Source: Daejeonia sp002484105
GTDB lineage: Bacteria; Bacteroidota; Bacteroidia; Flavobacteriales; Weeksellaceae
Assembly (NCBI RefSeq): GCF_051175565.1
Contig: NZ_CP195105.1
Location: forward strand, 682,001-746,000
Length of the DNA: 64,000 nucleotides
Direction of reading: 5' to 3'
The notes beneath the pieces are model-generated. The model was given only the letters and a program-made list of their open reading frames with translations. It was not told the DNA's origin and did no database searches. Of this stretch, positions 9,799 through 18,264 are shown one piece after another (positions within the stretch are counted from its first letter, which is position 1; each line of letters starts with the position of its first letter). Position numbers and translations under genes: made by a program.

Positions 9799-9829
9799 AA
9801 AAAAGCACCACATGTTGGTGCTTTTTTTT
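9799..9829 (+). terminator. Terminator of the orphan SusC/SusD operon
   Basis: Stem AAAAAAGCACCA / TGGTGCTTTTTT around a 5-nt loop, ending in a T run. It is nearly symmetrical, so it could act on both strands. Confidence 0.9.
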
Positions 9830-9844
9830 ATCTTTAGTAACATT

Positions 9845-10495
9845 ATGAAGATTATATTTTTTTCAATTTTATTTATTTTCGCCACAGGTAGTACTATCAA
9901 TGGACAGGCAAATCAGGGGCAGAACTTAAACTACGGCAACGGTTTACTATTGACAAAACCACAAAATTCCAACGAAAACGCAGATGGAAGCCCTTATTGG
10001 GATTCTAATTTTCGGATTTGTCAAATTGAGGGTATTCCCAGCACTGTGCAGTTACGGTATAATGCCTATGCCGATGAAATGGAATTCTTAAATAATGGAA
10101 CCACCTATTATGTACAAAAAACGCCAAACCAAACATTCTATTTCCCGGAAACAAAAACAACTTTTGTTATAAAAAATTATGGCGAGAACAATGATTTAGA
10201 AAGTGGCTATTTTATTCTGATATTGAAAGGTAAAGATTATTCTCTCCTGAAAAAGATAAAAATCAACTATACAGAAGGATTTAAAGCTCAAAACTCCTAT
10301 CAGGAGTCCAAATCTGCAAGTTATGAAAAACAAAAACCTGTTTACTTTTTAGAACATAGTGAATTATTGTATAAACTGCCACAGAAAGAAAAGGAAATTA
10401 CAGATCCAAAAATCATCACTATAATTAAGAAAAACGGCCTTAAAATTAAAGAAGAGAAAGACCTTATTAAACTTACAGAACTTTTGAATAAATAA
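9845..10495 (+). CDS. Small secreted protein of unknown function (paralogue of 3103-3780)
   Basis: 217 residues from the ATG at 9845, which gives a signal peptide (MKIIFFSILFIFATGSTING). An upstream in-frame start at 9812 lies within the terminator and is unlikely. It shares SPYW, QIEGIPST, LRYNAYADEME, NSYQES and a C-terminal EEKDLIKLTELL with the minus-strand protein at 3103-3780. I know no function for this family. It stands alone between a terminator and the next promoter. The gene is AT-rich and lysine/asparagine-rich compared with the following porin gene. Confidence 0.75.
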   Translation: MKIIFFSILFIFATGSTINGQANQGQNLNYGNGLLLTKPQNSNENADGSPYWDSNFRICQIEGIPSTVQLRYNAYADEMEFLNNGTTYYVQKTPNQTFYFPETKTTFVIKNYGENNDLESGYFILILKGKDYSLLKKIKINYTEGFKAQNSYQESKSASYEKQKPVYFLEHSELLYKLPQKEKEITDPKIITIIKKNGLKIKEEKDLIKLTELLNK

Positions 10496-10620
10496 AAAGT
10501 TTGCCACATTAGAGTATAATTTGCCATAATTTTCAATGCTTTTCGATTCATATGGTTTGTTTAATCAATTTGCCTAAAAAGGGAAGGGATATGGTAAGTA
10601 TTTAAAAACAACTTTTTTCT

Positions 10621-10628
10621 TACATTTG
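10621..10628 (+). promoter_or_regulatory. Bacteroidetes-type -7 box for the porin gene
   Basis: TACATTTG matches TAnnTTTG and lies 16 nt before the porin start codon, so the leader would be very short. I see no clear -33 TTG at the usual distance. Confidence 0.45.
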
Positions 10629-10644
10629 TACCTCAATTCTGTCA

Positions 10645-12555
10645 ATGAGATACTTACTTATATTGCTGCTTTTCAGTGCCGCGATGCAGGCGCAGATCAG
10701 GAAAAAGCCAGATGTTAAAAAGAATTCCGATACCCTTGTGATTGATAACGGAAAAAAGGACTCGGTGGTGATTTACAAACCAACCATCGACGACTACCGC
10801 TACAAAACCGAAAAATCGGACTACAAAAGTGTAGATACAACTTTCGCAGCTCACAATGCAGAAGTTTACACCCAATACAACAACCGCGACAATTTCGGGA
10901 AAATACAGTTTGCGAATATAGGTTCAGGATTTCAGAATCTGCAGTATGAAATCAGTCCCGAACAGGAACTCAGCCTTATGCCTGCCAACAAATCTTACTG
11001 GATCAAGGCAATTAAAGAGGTCAGATATTATGATGTCAAAACCCCTACAACGCAGTTTGTTTATCATTCGGCAATGAAGAATGGAGGTGTGCTGCAGTCG
11101 CGTTATACACAGAATTTTGGCAAGTATTTTAATTTTGCGGTAGAATATGCAGGCCTGCGTTCGCAGGGTTTTTATAACAACAGCCTTGCAGCAAACAATA
11201 ATTTCACCGTGTCGGCGCATTTTCAGTCACGCAATGGCCGTTACGAATTTTATACCCATTTCCTTCACCAGAATGTTAATAATGAAGAATATGGTGGTAT
11301 TTCGGATCTTTCGCTTTTCCTGGGTGGAGATTCCCGCTTCGACAATCGCCAGAATCTTGAGGTGAACATGAATGGCTCCAACTCTCGGTTTGCCTACAGA
11401 AGATATTATTTCAGCCAGAGTTATCTCCCTTTCAATCAGGAAAAATTTCCGTTTAAGATCAACCACCAGTTTTTTTATCAGAGCAACCGTTATAACTTTA
11501 ACCTCTCAAGTTCCGATACCTCTCTTTTTGAAGCCTATGTTGAAAGTATGGGAACTACGGCCAGAAAATATTCCAAAAATCTGAGCAATACCATAAGCCT
11601 GATTTTTAATAATCCAAAGTTTTATCTGGATGCGGGGGTACGTCATCAGCATATTACACTGGGGACGGGAAGGGTGCTCACCGATGGTAAATTTGATACC
11701 GAAGATACAGAAAACCGGATCGGTGCTCTCGGAAATCTTAAAATTAATCTCTGGAATAAGTTTGACTTGAATGCCGCGCTGGAATATTCCAACGGCAAAA
11801 CCTTCGGGAATTTCCTGAAATCTGAAAACCATCTGAAATTTGAGCCCATAAAAGACTTCTTTGTAGACGGAACTTTCCTCTTCAGAAATGCTGCGCCGAC
11901 TTTTAATTATCTGGTCAACTTTTCGCCGGTACTGAATTACAACTACCGTTTTATGGACTTCAAAAATGAATCCGTCACGCAAATTGGCGGCACAGCGGGA
12001 GTGAAATGGTTTGATACGCGGTTTTTTGTCAACCTGTACCGCATCGACAATTTTACTTATTTTGACAGCAGTGCGACACCCAAGCAAAGCGGTTCGTCAC
12101 TTAATATCTCGCAGTTGGGAGGGGAAGCTACCTTTTCGTATCGGAAATTTCATCTGAATACCAGGGTGCAGTTTCAGTCCAACCTTACCCATAAAGACTT
12201 GTTTCCCACACCTGATTTTATAGGACGTGTCAACTTGTATTATAAAACGGATGCCTTTAAGAAAGCAGCACAGATGATGACGGGCCTTCGGGTGTATTAC
12301 TTCTCAAAATTTGCATCGCGGGAATACTCGCCGATTCTGAATGAGTTTATCCTGCCGGCAGCCAACGGGTACAGTATCGGAGGACAGCCTATTGCCGATG
12401 CGTATTTCAACCTGCGTGTCAAAACCATGCAGATTTATGTCGAAGCACAGCATTTTACCACAACATTTACGCAGAACAAATCCTATACAGCGCCTTATTA
12501 TCCTATTTATGATTTCCGGCTGAACATAGGGATTCTATGGAATTTATTTCACTGA
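10645..12555 (+). CDS. Putative outer membrane porin (Bacteroidetes Porin_10 type)
   Basis: 636 residues with a signal peptide (MRYLLILLLFSAAMQA). The body alternates polar and hydrophobic residues in the way of a transmembrane beta barrel, with many aromatic residues (for example YHSAMKNGGVLQSRYTQNFG) and a C-terminal strand ending in LWNLFH. The N-terminal region (KPTIDDYRYKTE, then FANIGSGFQNL) is typical of the putative porin family found next to cell-envelope genes in flavobacteria. Its stop codon overlaps the start of bshC by one base, so both are probably cotranscribed. Substrate unknown. Confidence 0.82.
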   Translation: MRYLLILLLFSAAMQAQIRKKPDVKKNSDTLVIDNGKKDSVVIYKPTIDDYRYKTEKSDYKSVDTTFAAHNAEVYTQYNNRDNFGKIQFANIGSGFQNLQYEISPEQELSLMPANKSYWIKAIKEVRYYDVKTPTTQFVYHSAMKNGGVLQSRYTQNFGKYFNFAVEYAGLRSQGFYNNSLAANNNFTVSAHFQSRNGRYEFYTHFLHQNVNNEEYGGISDLSLFLGGDSRFDNRQNLEVNMNGSNSRFAYRRYYFSQSYLPFNQEKFPFKINHQFFYQSNRYNFNLSSSDTSLFEAYVESMGTTARKYSKNLSNTISLIFNNPKFYLDAGVRHQHITLGTGRVLTDGKFDTEDTENRIGALGNLKINLWNKFDLNAALEYSNGKTFGNFLKSENHLKFEPIKDFFVDGTFLFRNAAPTFNYLVNFSPVLNYNYRFMDFKNESVTQIGGTAGVKWFDTRFFVNLYRIDNFTYFDSSATPKQSGSSLNISQLGGEATFSYRKFHLNTRVQFQSNLTHKDLFPTPDFIGRVNLYYKTDAFKKAAQMMTGLRVYYFSKFASREYSPILNEFILPAANGYSIGGQPIADAYFNLRVKTMQIYVEAQHFTTTFTQNKSYTAPYYPIYDFRLNIGILWNLFH

Positions 12556-14144
12556 TGATGGTACGAAAAACTCAGATCCCGTTTACGGAAATAGACAGTA
12601 TCCCACTGCTGGTGAGAGATTTTCTTGAAGGGCGGCTGTCAGAATTTTCCGAGGTGCAGTTCACCCGGGAAAATATTCGCAGGCAGATTTCAACAAAAGC
12701 TGATTTTTTTGATGAAGAAAAACGACGGACACTTGTTTCGGTAATACGGGAACAATACGGAGATATTGAATTGACGTCCCTTCAGCAGGACCATCTTGAC
12801 AGACTTTTGAAAGACAACACTTTTACAGTAGTCACCGGACATCAGCTCAATCTTTTTTCCGGACCCGTGTTTTTCGTCTACAAAATTCTTCAGACCATCA
12901 AAACAGCAGAACTCCTCAATACATGGTTTCCCGGGCAGCATATGGTGCCGGTATTCTGGATGGCAACGGAAGATCATGATTTTGATGAAATCAACCATTT
13001 TTGTACACAGGATGCCTGTTACGAAATCCGTGGCAAATCTGGTGGTCCCGTTGGGAAAATCCGGGTAGACGATCAGTTTTTCATTCATGAATTTGAGAAG
13101 GAATTTAAAGATTCTGTATACGGAACAGAACTGATTCGTTGGATTAAGGAAGCCTACCAAACCGGAAATACGCTTGCAGGAGCCACACGAATTCTCGTGA
13201 ATAGATTGTTTGCAGAGTACGGACTGCTGTGCATTGACGGCGACCATCCGGCACTGAAATCCCAGATGAAAAATATTTTCAGAGAAGAACTGCTCCACCA
13301 AAAGCTTTTCGCAACCTCCCGCAAAAATGTTGATTTTCTCACTGCCAGGTACGGCAAGGTTCAGGTGAACCCGCGCCATATCAACCTTTTTTATCTTTCG
13401 GATACCCGCGACCGTATTGATACCGATGGACAGACCTTTTACATTGTCGGGAAAAATATGAGCTTCACGGAAGATGAACTTTTGCAGCAGCTTGAGCGGT
13501 ATCCGGAACGTTTCAGTCCGAATGCGCTGATGCGGCCGGTTTTTCAGGAAACAGTACTTCCGAATCTTGCCTATATCGGCGGTAATGCCGAAATAATGTA
13601 CTGGATGGAGCTTAAAGATTATTTTAAAGCGGTCGGTCTTGTTTTTCCAGTACTTATTCCACGCAATTCGATGGTGTGTCTTCCCGGAAAAATTTTTGAA
13701 AAAATAGAACGTCTGGATCTGCGAATTTCAGATTTTTTCAAAAATTTTGCGGTACTGATCCGTACCCAGATACAGAACAACGAACCACTGGAAGATCTTC
13801 TCAAAAAGCTTGAAAATGTGATACATGAAAATTTCAGCATATTGAAACAGAATGCAGGTCTTACCGATATTACCTTCAAAAACCTTGTAGAAGCCGAAGA
13901 AACGCGGCAGCTGAAATCTTACACGCGCATGCATAAAAGACTGCTGCGAGCACAGAAAATCAAACAGTCAGAAAGACTGGAACGTATTGAACGTATTTTT
14001 TATGACATCCATCCCGGAAAAACATGGCAGGAACGCGTATACAACTTCAGTGTATTCTACGCAGACATGGGAAGGGAATGGCTTCAGAATTGCTATCAGG
14101 AAATGGATGCTGAACAATCTGCGCTCGTCATCATGCAGATTTAG
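12555..14144 (+). CDS. bshC: Bacillithiol biosynthesis cysteine-adding enzyme
   Basis: Adds cysteine to glucosaminyl-malate to make bacillithiol, the low-molecular-weight thiol of Firmicutes and many Bacteroidetes. It has the BshC signatures TGHQLNLFSGPVFFVYKI near residue 95 and PVFWMATEDHDFDEI near residue 135, then a C-terminal coiled coil. Length from the ATG at 12555 is 529 residues, normal for the family. That ATG overlaps the porin stop (TGATG). An ATG at 12537 would overlap the porin by 19 bases and add an unlikely extension. The stop codon TAG is completed by the first base of the inserted MITE-like element. Without the insertion the frame would end in TAA at the same codon, so the protein is unchanged. 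Confidence 0.93.
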   Translation: MMVRKTQIPFTEIDSIPLLVRDFLEGRLSEFSEVQFTRENIRRQISTKADFFDEEKRRTLVSVIREQYGDIELTSLQQDHLDRLLKDNTFTVVTGHQLNLFSGPVFFVYKILQTIKTAELLNTWFPGQHMVPVFWMATEDHDFDEINHFCTQDACYEIRGKSGGPVGKIRVDDQFFIHEFEKEFKDSVYGTELIRWIKEAYQTGNTLAGATRILVNRLFAEYGLLCIDGDHPALKSQMKNIFREELLHQKLFATSRKNVDFLTARYGKVQVNPRHINLFYLSDTRDRIDTDGQTFYIVGKNMSFTEDELLQQLERYPERFSPNALMRPVFQETVLPNLAYIGGNAEIMYWMELKDYFKAVGLVFPVLIPRNSMVCLPGKIFEKIERLDLRISDFFKNFAVLIRTQIQNNEPLEDLLKKLENVIHENFSILKQNAGLTDITFKNLVEAEETRQLKSYTRMHKRLLRAQKIKQSERLERIERIFYDIHPGKTWQERVYNFSVFYADMGREWLQNCYQEMDAEQSALVIMQI

Positions 14145-14335
14145 AGCCTGTTTAAATTTTATTGCTAAAAATTTTTATAGGTATTTTGAGATGGATTTTT
14201 TGCTTCATATTTGCAGATTTAGCGGGCTAAATCAAAAATGGGAAGTAGAAAATACGCTCAAAAGAGCATTAAAATTTAGCAAAGATGATTTCCTGAGTCT
14301 ATATAAAAAATTTCGGTAAAATTTTAAACAGGCTC
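14144..14335. mobile_element. MITE-like element, 192 bp
   Basis: Terminal inverted repeats GAGCCTGTTTAAA at 14144 and its complement ending at 14335, extended by AT-rich matches with one gap. A TTA is present on both sides (14141-14143 and 14336-14338), consistent with a 3-bp target duplication. The interior is AT-rich and has no gene of useful size, so the element could move only with a transposase supplied elsewhere. The ends do not match the IS5-type element at 4001-5477. It lies between bshC and the LysM gene. Confidence 0.75.
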
Positions 14336-14351
14336 TTAATTTTAAAATCTT

Positions 14352-14359
14352 TATTTTTG
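14352..14359 (+). promoter_or_regulatory. -7 box for the LysM gene, next to the MITE end
   Basis: TATTTTTG matches TAnnTTTG and lies 19 nt before the ATG at 14378. The region where a -33 element would be expected falls on the terminal repeat of the MITE-like element. Confidence 0.5.
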
Positions 14360-14377
14360 TGAATTATAACTTTTGAA

Positions 14378-16303
14378 ATGATAAAGAAGTTTTTCCTGTT
14401 ATCCGGGCTTACACTGGCCACTGTTGCCTTCTCACAGGCCACACATACTGTGGTAAAGGGCGATACCCCATACAATATTTCTAAAAAATACGGCATTTCC
14501 ATTGATGATCTCTACCGCCTCAATCCGCAGGTGAAAAACGGAGTGATCAATCTTGGAGATATACTGACGGTGAATGCCAAATCTGGTGTACAGAAAACAC
14601 AGGTGGTATCTGCTGCAGGCAGTGCAACTACCAAAATCATACTGCAACCCAAACAGACGCTTTATGGTCTAACCAAACAATATCATATTACTGAAGCAGA
14701 GATCCGCAAACTGAATCCTGATCTCCAGATGCAGATTGGAGAGGAGATCACGCTCCCCGCAGCCAATGTCAGCAAGTACGGAGGCAATGTGGTAGTCGCA
14801 ACAACAAATACCGTTGATGTTCCGAAGCCGGAGACACAGGCTTCAGCAGAAAAAGGAGAGGCTGCCTCAGCAGATGATTTTCATTATGAAGTTCAGGACA
14901 AGGATAATTATTACCGGATTACCAGAAAGTTTGGTATTACCAAATCGCAGCTTTTCATGATGAATCCAGGCCTTGAAGAAAAAGGTCTTAAAAAAGGAGA
15001 TATTATTAAAGTCAAAGCTACAGACGTTAAAGAAACCGTGGCCAACCAGATTGAAGATTCTGCAGGCAAAGCACAGGTAACCACTGTTGAAACATCTTCG
15101 GTAGCTACAGCGCCGGGAGATCAGTATGTTACCTATACCGTGCAATCCGGAGATACGGTGTTCGGTATCGTCAATAAATATGGTGTAACACTCGATCAGC
15201 TTCTTTCCCTGAATCCCGATCTGGTATACGGATTAAAATCCGGAATGGTGCTGAAGATCAAAAAACTGGATGAAGGGTATGTGAAAAAAAGCGGTGATGC
15301 TCTGAATGTAATTCTGATGCTGCCTTTCGGATTTGATTCCAATGACAGTAAATACAGAAATATGGCGGCCGATTTTCTTTCAGGAGCCAGACTTGCCATC
15401 GAAAGAAATGCTTCCGAAGGTCTGAAAATGGATATTAAAATTGTGGATGCAGGGAACGAGAAGAGTTTCAAAAATTCACTGACGCAGATTAATCAGGATA
15501 ATACAGATCTGATTATCGGCCCGTTCTTCAAATCCAACATTATTGAAGTTCTGGATTTCGTTCATGACAAAAAGATTCCTGTAGTAGCACCGTTTGCCAA
15601 TTCTGACGATTTGTATGGCTACAGCAACCTTGTGATTATGGAGACTGCAGACCAGGCCTATGCCGATGGCATTGCTAAAGAAATTGCCAAGAAATATTCC
15701 AACGAAAAGATTTATATTCTTTCAGACAAAGACCCTGCACTGGCAGAATATCTGAAGACAAAACTTGAAAAAACTCTGAAAAAACCGGAAGTGCATATCG
15801 TTGCTTCAGCAGCAGATATTCAGGCTGATACCAATATGATGACGGGGCAGTCGGCTCCTGTTGTTGCTGTGCTCGCATCAAATGATGATGCGCTGGGGAA
15901 AGCTTTTACCGGACGTGTTGTCGAACTGGCAGAGCAGGTGGCCGGAACACGGGCATACAGCCTTTTTTATACACCGTCATTCGATTCAGATACAAATGGT
16001 TTGAGCGCCGCCGCTCTGGTATATTTGATGGACAGGAAAGTGAATACAGATGGTAGTTTTGAAAAGGAAATTCTGGCAGATTACAAAAAAAAGTACTGCA
16101 AAGTTCCACCAAGGTTTGCTATTATAGGATTTGATACGGTGAATGATATTCTTTCCCGCGAAAACAAAAAAGGCGAAGTTCTGAAACAGATGGGCAAAAC
16201 GCAGACACAGCTGGCTACCAAGTTTGAATATGCACGTCCGAGAAGTGGCGGAGCATATGTCAATACCGGTTATCGCATTGTACGTCTTATCCCAGAAAAT
16301 TAA
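14378..16303 (+). CDS. LysM protein with a periplasmic receptor-like domain
   Basis: 641 residues. A signal peptide (MIKKFFLLSGLTLATVAFSQ) is followed by four LysM repeats at about residues 22-67, 85-131, 168-214 and 249-297, each with the G-D/Q-T-x-Y-x-I/L core and a YGI-x-x-x-x-L-x-x-x-N-P motif. From about residue 308 to the end it resembles the type I periplasmic ligand-binding fold (ILMLPFGF, then NTDLIIGPFFKSN and IPVVAPFAN). LysM domains bind peptidoglycan, so the protein probably sits on the cell wall in the periplasm. The ligand of the second domain cannot be told. fabD follows 39 nt downstream. Confidence 0.85.
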   Translation: MIKKFFLLSGLTLATVAFSQATHTVVKGDTPYNISKKYGISIDDLYRLNPQVKNGVINLGDILTVNAKSGVQKTQVVSAAGSATTKIILQPKQTLYGLTKQYHITEAEIRKLNPDLQMQIGEEITLPAANVSKYGGNVVVATTNTVDVPKPETQASAEKGEAASADDFHYEVQDKDNYYRITRKFGITKSQLFMMNPGLEEKGLKKGDIIKVKATDVKETVANQIEDSAGKAQVTTVETSSVATAPGDQYVTYTVQSGDTVFGIVNKYGVTLDQLLSLNPDLVYGLKSGMVLKIKKLDEGYVKKSGDALNVILMLPFGFDSNDSKYRNMAADFLSGARLAIERNASEGLKMDIKIVDAGNEKSFKNSLTQINQDNTDLIIGPFFKSNIIEVLDFVHDKKIPVVAPFANSDDLYGYSNLVIMETADQAYADGIAKEIAKKYSNEKIYILSDKDPALAEYLKTKLEKTLKKPEVHIVASAADIQADTNMMTGQSAPVVAVLASNDDALGKAFTGRVVELAEQVAGTRAYSLFYTPSFDSDTNGLSAAALVYLMDRKVNTDGSFEKEILADYKKKYCKVPPRFAIIGFDTVNDILSRENKKGEVLKQMGKTQTQLATKFEYARPRSGGAYVNTGYRIVRLIPEN

Positions 16304-16342
16304 TCCGGAAATTACTCCTTAAAAAAATATAGATAAATTGAT

Positions 16343-17218
16343 ATGAAAGCACTTGTATTTCCTGGGCAGGGTTCCCAGTATGTCGGCATGGGAAAAGAAC
16401 TTTACGATTCCCGGAAAGACATCAAGGATATAATGGATTTTGCCAACGAAATTTTAGGATTTGACATACTTTCCATCATGTTTAACGGGACAGATGAAGA
16501 GCTTAAGCAGACCCGCGTGACACAGCCTGCGATTTTTATTCATTCTGTGGCTGCCGTTAAGAGTGCCAATACGCTGGGAGCTGCGATGGTTGCCGGACAT
16601 TCACTGGGAGAGTTTTCTGCCCTCGTCGCCAACGGTGTCCTTTCTTTTGAAGACGGATTGAAACTTGTCGCCGAGCGTGCCAAAGCTATGCAGGATGCCT
16701 GCGATGCCCATCCGAGTTCCATGGCAGCAATTCTGGGACTCCCGGATGAAAAAGTTGAAGAAATCTGTAAAGAAACTGACGGGATTGTCGTTCCTGCAAA
16801 TTATAACTGTCCGGGACAACTGGTGATTTCCGGGGAAACTGCGGCAGTAGAGACCGCTTGCGCCGCCATGAAGGAAGCGGGAGCCAAAAGAGCCTTGATT
16901 CTTCCGGTCAACGGGGCCTTCCATTCTCCGCTGATGCAACCTGCGAAAGACAGGCTTGCAGAAGCCATCAAGGCAACAGTTTTCAGAAAGCCCAGTATGC
17001 CAGTATATCAGAATTTTACAGCTACTGCAGTAACGGAACCCGATGATATCAAAAAAAATCTTATCGACCAGCTGACAGGTGCGGTACGCTGGACGCAGTC
17101 GGTACGGAATATGATCAAAGACGGGGCAGACCAGTTTGTGGAAGTAGGACCGGGCAAGACGCTTCAGGGACTCATACGGAAAATTGACAGCAGCGTTACC
17201 GTTGCATCAGCAATATAA
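16343..17218 (+). CDS. fabD: Malonyl-CoA:ACP transacylase
   Basis: Transfers malonyl groups from CoA to acyl carrier protein for fatty acid elongation in the cytoplasm. It has the N-terminal PGQGSQYVGMG motif, the nucleophile S87 in GHSLGEFSAL, a QxTRVTQPAIF segment, the catalytic H194 in GAFHSPLM and the C-terminal VEVGPGKTLQGLI. Length 291 residues is typical of the family. The next gene starts 6 nt after its stop, pointing to cotranscription with the GHMP kinase. No unusual residues were seen. Confidence 0.95.
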   Translation: MKALVFPGQGSQYVGMGKELYDSRKDIKDIMDFANEILGFDILSIMFNGTDEELKQTRVTQPAIFIHSVAAVKSANTLGAAMVAGHSLGEFSALVANGVLSFEDGLKLVAERAKAMQDACDAHPSSMAAILGLPDEKVEEICKETDGIVVPANYNCPGQLVISGETAAVETACAAMKEAGAKRALILPVNGAFHSPLMQPAKDRLAEAIKATVFRKPSMPVYQNFTATAVTEPDDIKKNLIDQLTGAVRWTQSVRNMIKDGADQFVEVGPGKTLQGLIRKIDSSVTVASAI

Positions 17219-17223
17219 AATTA

Positions 17224-18129
17224 ATGAGCAGGATATTTTCACCCGGAAAGTTATTGCTCACTTCAGAATACGTCGTTCTCGACGGAGCGCTTGCCCTTGC
17301 TGTACCTACCAGACAAGGGCAGGCTTTTTTTTGTGAAGAGAAACATGACGGAAATGCGAGAGTCCGCTGGCAGGCGTTTCATCAGGACAAGTTGTGGCTG
17401 GATGCTGTCATTTGCTATCGCTCCTGGAAGGTGAGAGAAACCAATCTTCCGGATGCTGCTGCCTTTATTCTGAAGGTATTGCAGAATGTGCAGAAAATTT
17501 CTGATATTCGGTTTCATTCTGATGACACCTATTATATAAGGACCAATCTTGAGTTTCCTCCGGATTATGGATGGGGAAGCAGCTCAACCCTGATGAACGA
17601 TGTTGCAGAATGGGCCGGTTGTGATCCCTTTCTTCTGAACGAAAGATCTTTGGGGGGAAGTGGCTATGATATTGCGGTAGCTCAGGCTAAGACAGCAATA
17701 CTTTATCAGCTTCGGGGAGAGGAACGTAGCGTGCAGAAAGTGGATTTTCGTCCGGGTTTTTCGGATGAACTGCTTTTAGTGCATCTTAACCATAAGCAGG
17801 ATTCCAGAGAAGGAATCTGCCAGTACCGCACGCGTCTAAAGCCAGAATTGCTGGTGGAGGAGTTTTCAGAACTTACCCTGAAGGTTCTGAAGGCTGAAGA
17901 TATAGATGATTTTTGTCATTTATTGGAAATTCACGAAGAAAAACTGTCTGATTTTTTAGGAATCCCGACAATGAAGCAGCAAATGTTCAAAGATTTGCCC
18001 GTTTTTGTGAAGAGTTTGGGTGCCTGGGGTGGCGATTTTGTGCTGAGTAGAAAATTTCCGGGGTACAAGGAATGGTTTTGGGAGCATGGTTTTCAGACGG
18101 TTCTGCATTACGATGATGTAATTTATTGA
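17224..18129 (+). CDS. GYDIA-family GHMP kinase
   Basis: 301-residue small-molecule kinase of the GHMP superfamily (galactokinase, homoserine, mevalonate and phosphomevalonate kinases). The N-terminal SPGKLLLTSEYVVLDGALALA is the usual first GHMP motif. The ATP-binding PxxxGxGSS loop appears as PPDYGWGSSSTL, and the GSGYDIAVAQ motif gives the family its name. The C-terminal GAWGGDFVLS corresponds to GHMP motif 3. The substrate is unknown. A mevalonate-pathway role is possible but not shown by the neighbours, since it follows fabD by 6 nt. Confidence 0.88.
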   Translation: MSRIFSPGKLLLTSEYVVLDGALALAVPTRQGQAFFCEEKHDGNARVRWQAFHQDKLWLDAVICYRSWKVRETNLPDAAAFILKVLQNVQKISDIRFHSDDTYYIRTNLEFPPDYGWGSSSTLMNDVAEWAGCDPFLLNERSLGGSGYDIAVAQAKTAILYQLRGEERSVQKVDFRPGFSDELLLVHLNHKQDSREGICQYRTRLKPELLVEEFSELTLKVLKAEDIDDFCHLLEIHEEKLSDFLGIPTMKQQMFKDLPVFVKSLGAWGGDFVLSRKFPGYKEWFWEHGFQTVLHYDDVIY

Positions 18130-18217
18130 TATTCAATGCATTTTGACATTCTTGTTTTTCTTGGTATTTCTGACTAATATCATTATCTTTTACTGCTTCT
18201 ATGCTCTGTTATATGAG

Positions 18218-18225
18218 TAAATTTG
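18218..18225 (+). promoter_or_regulatory. -7 box for pckA
   Basis: TAAATTTG matches TAnnTTTG and lies 40 nt before the pckA ATG, giving an expected leader of about 33 nt. No clear -33 TTG at the right distance. Confidence 0.5.
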
Positions 18226-18264
18226 TAGTGTAAAAAGAATCAATAAAGATAAAATATTTACATC

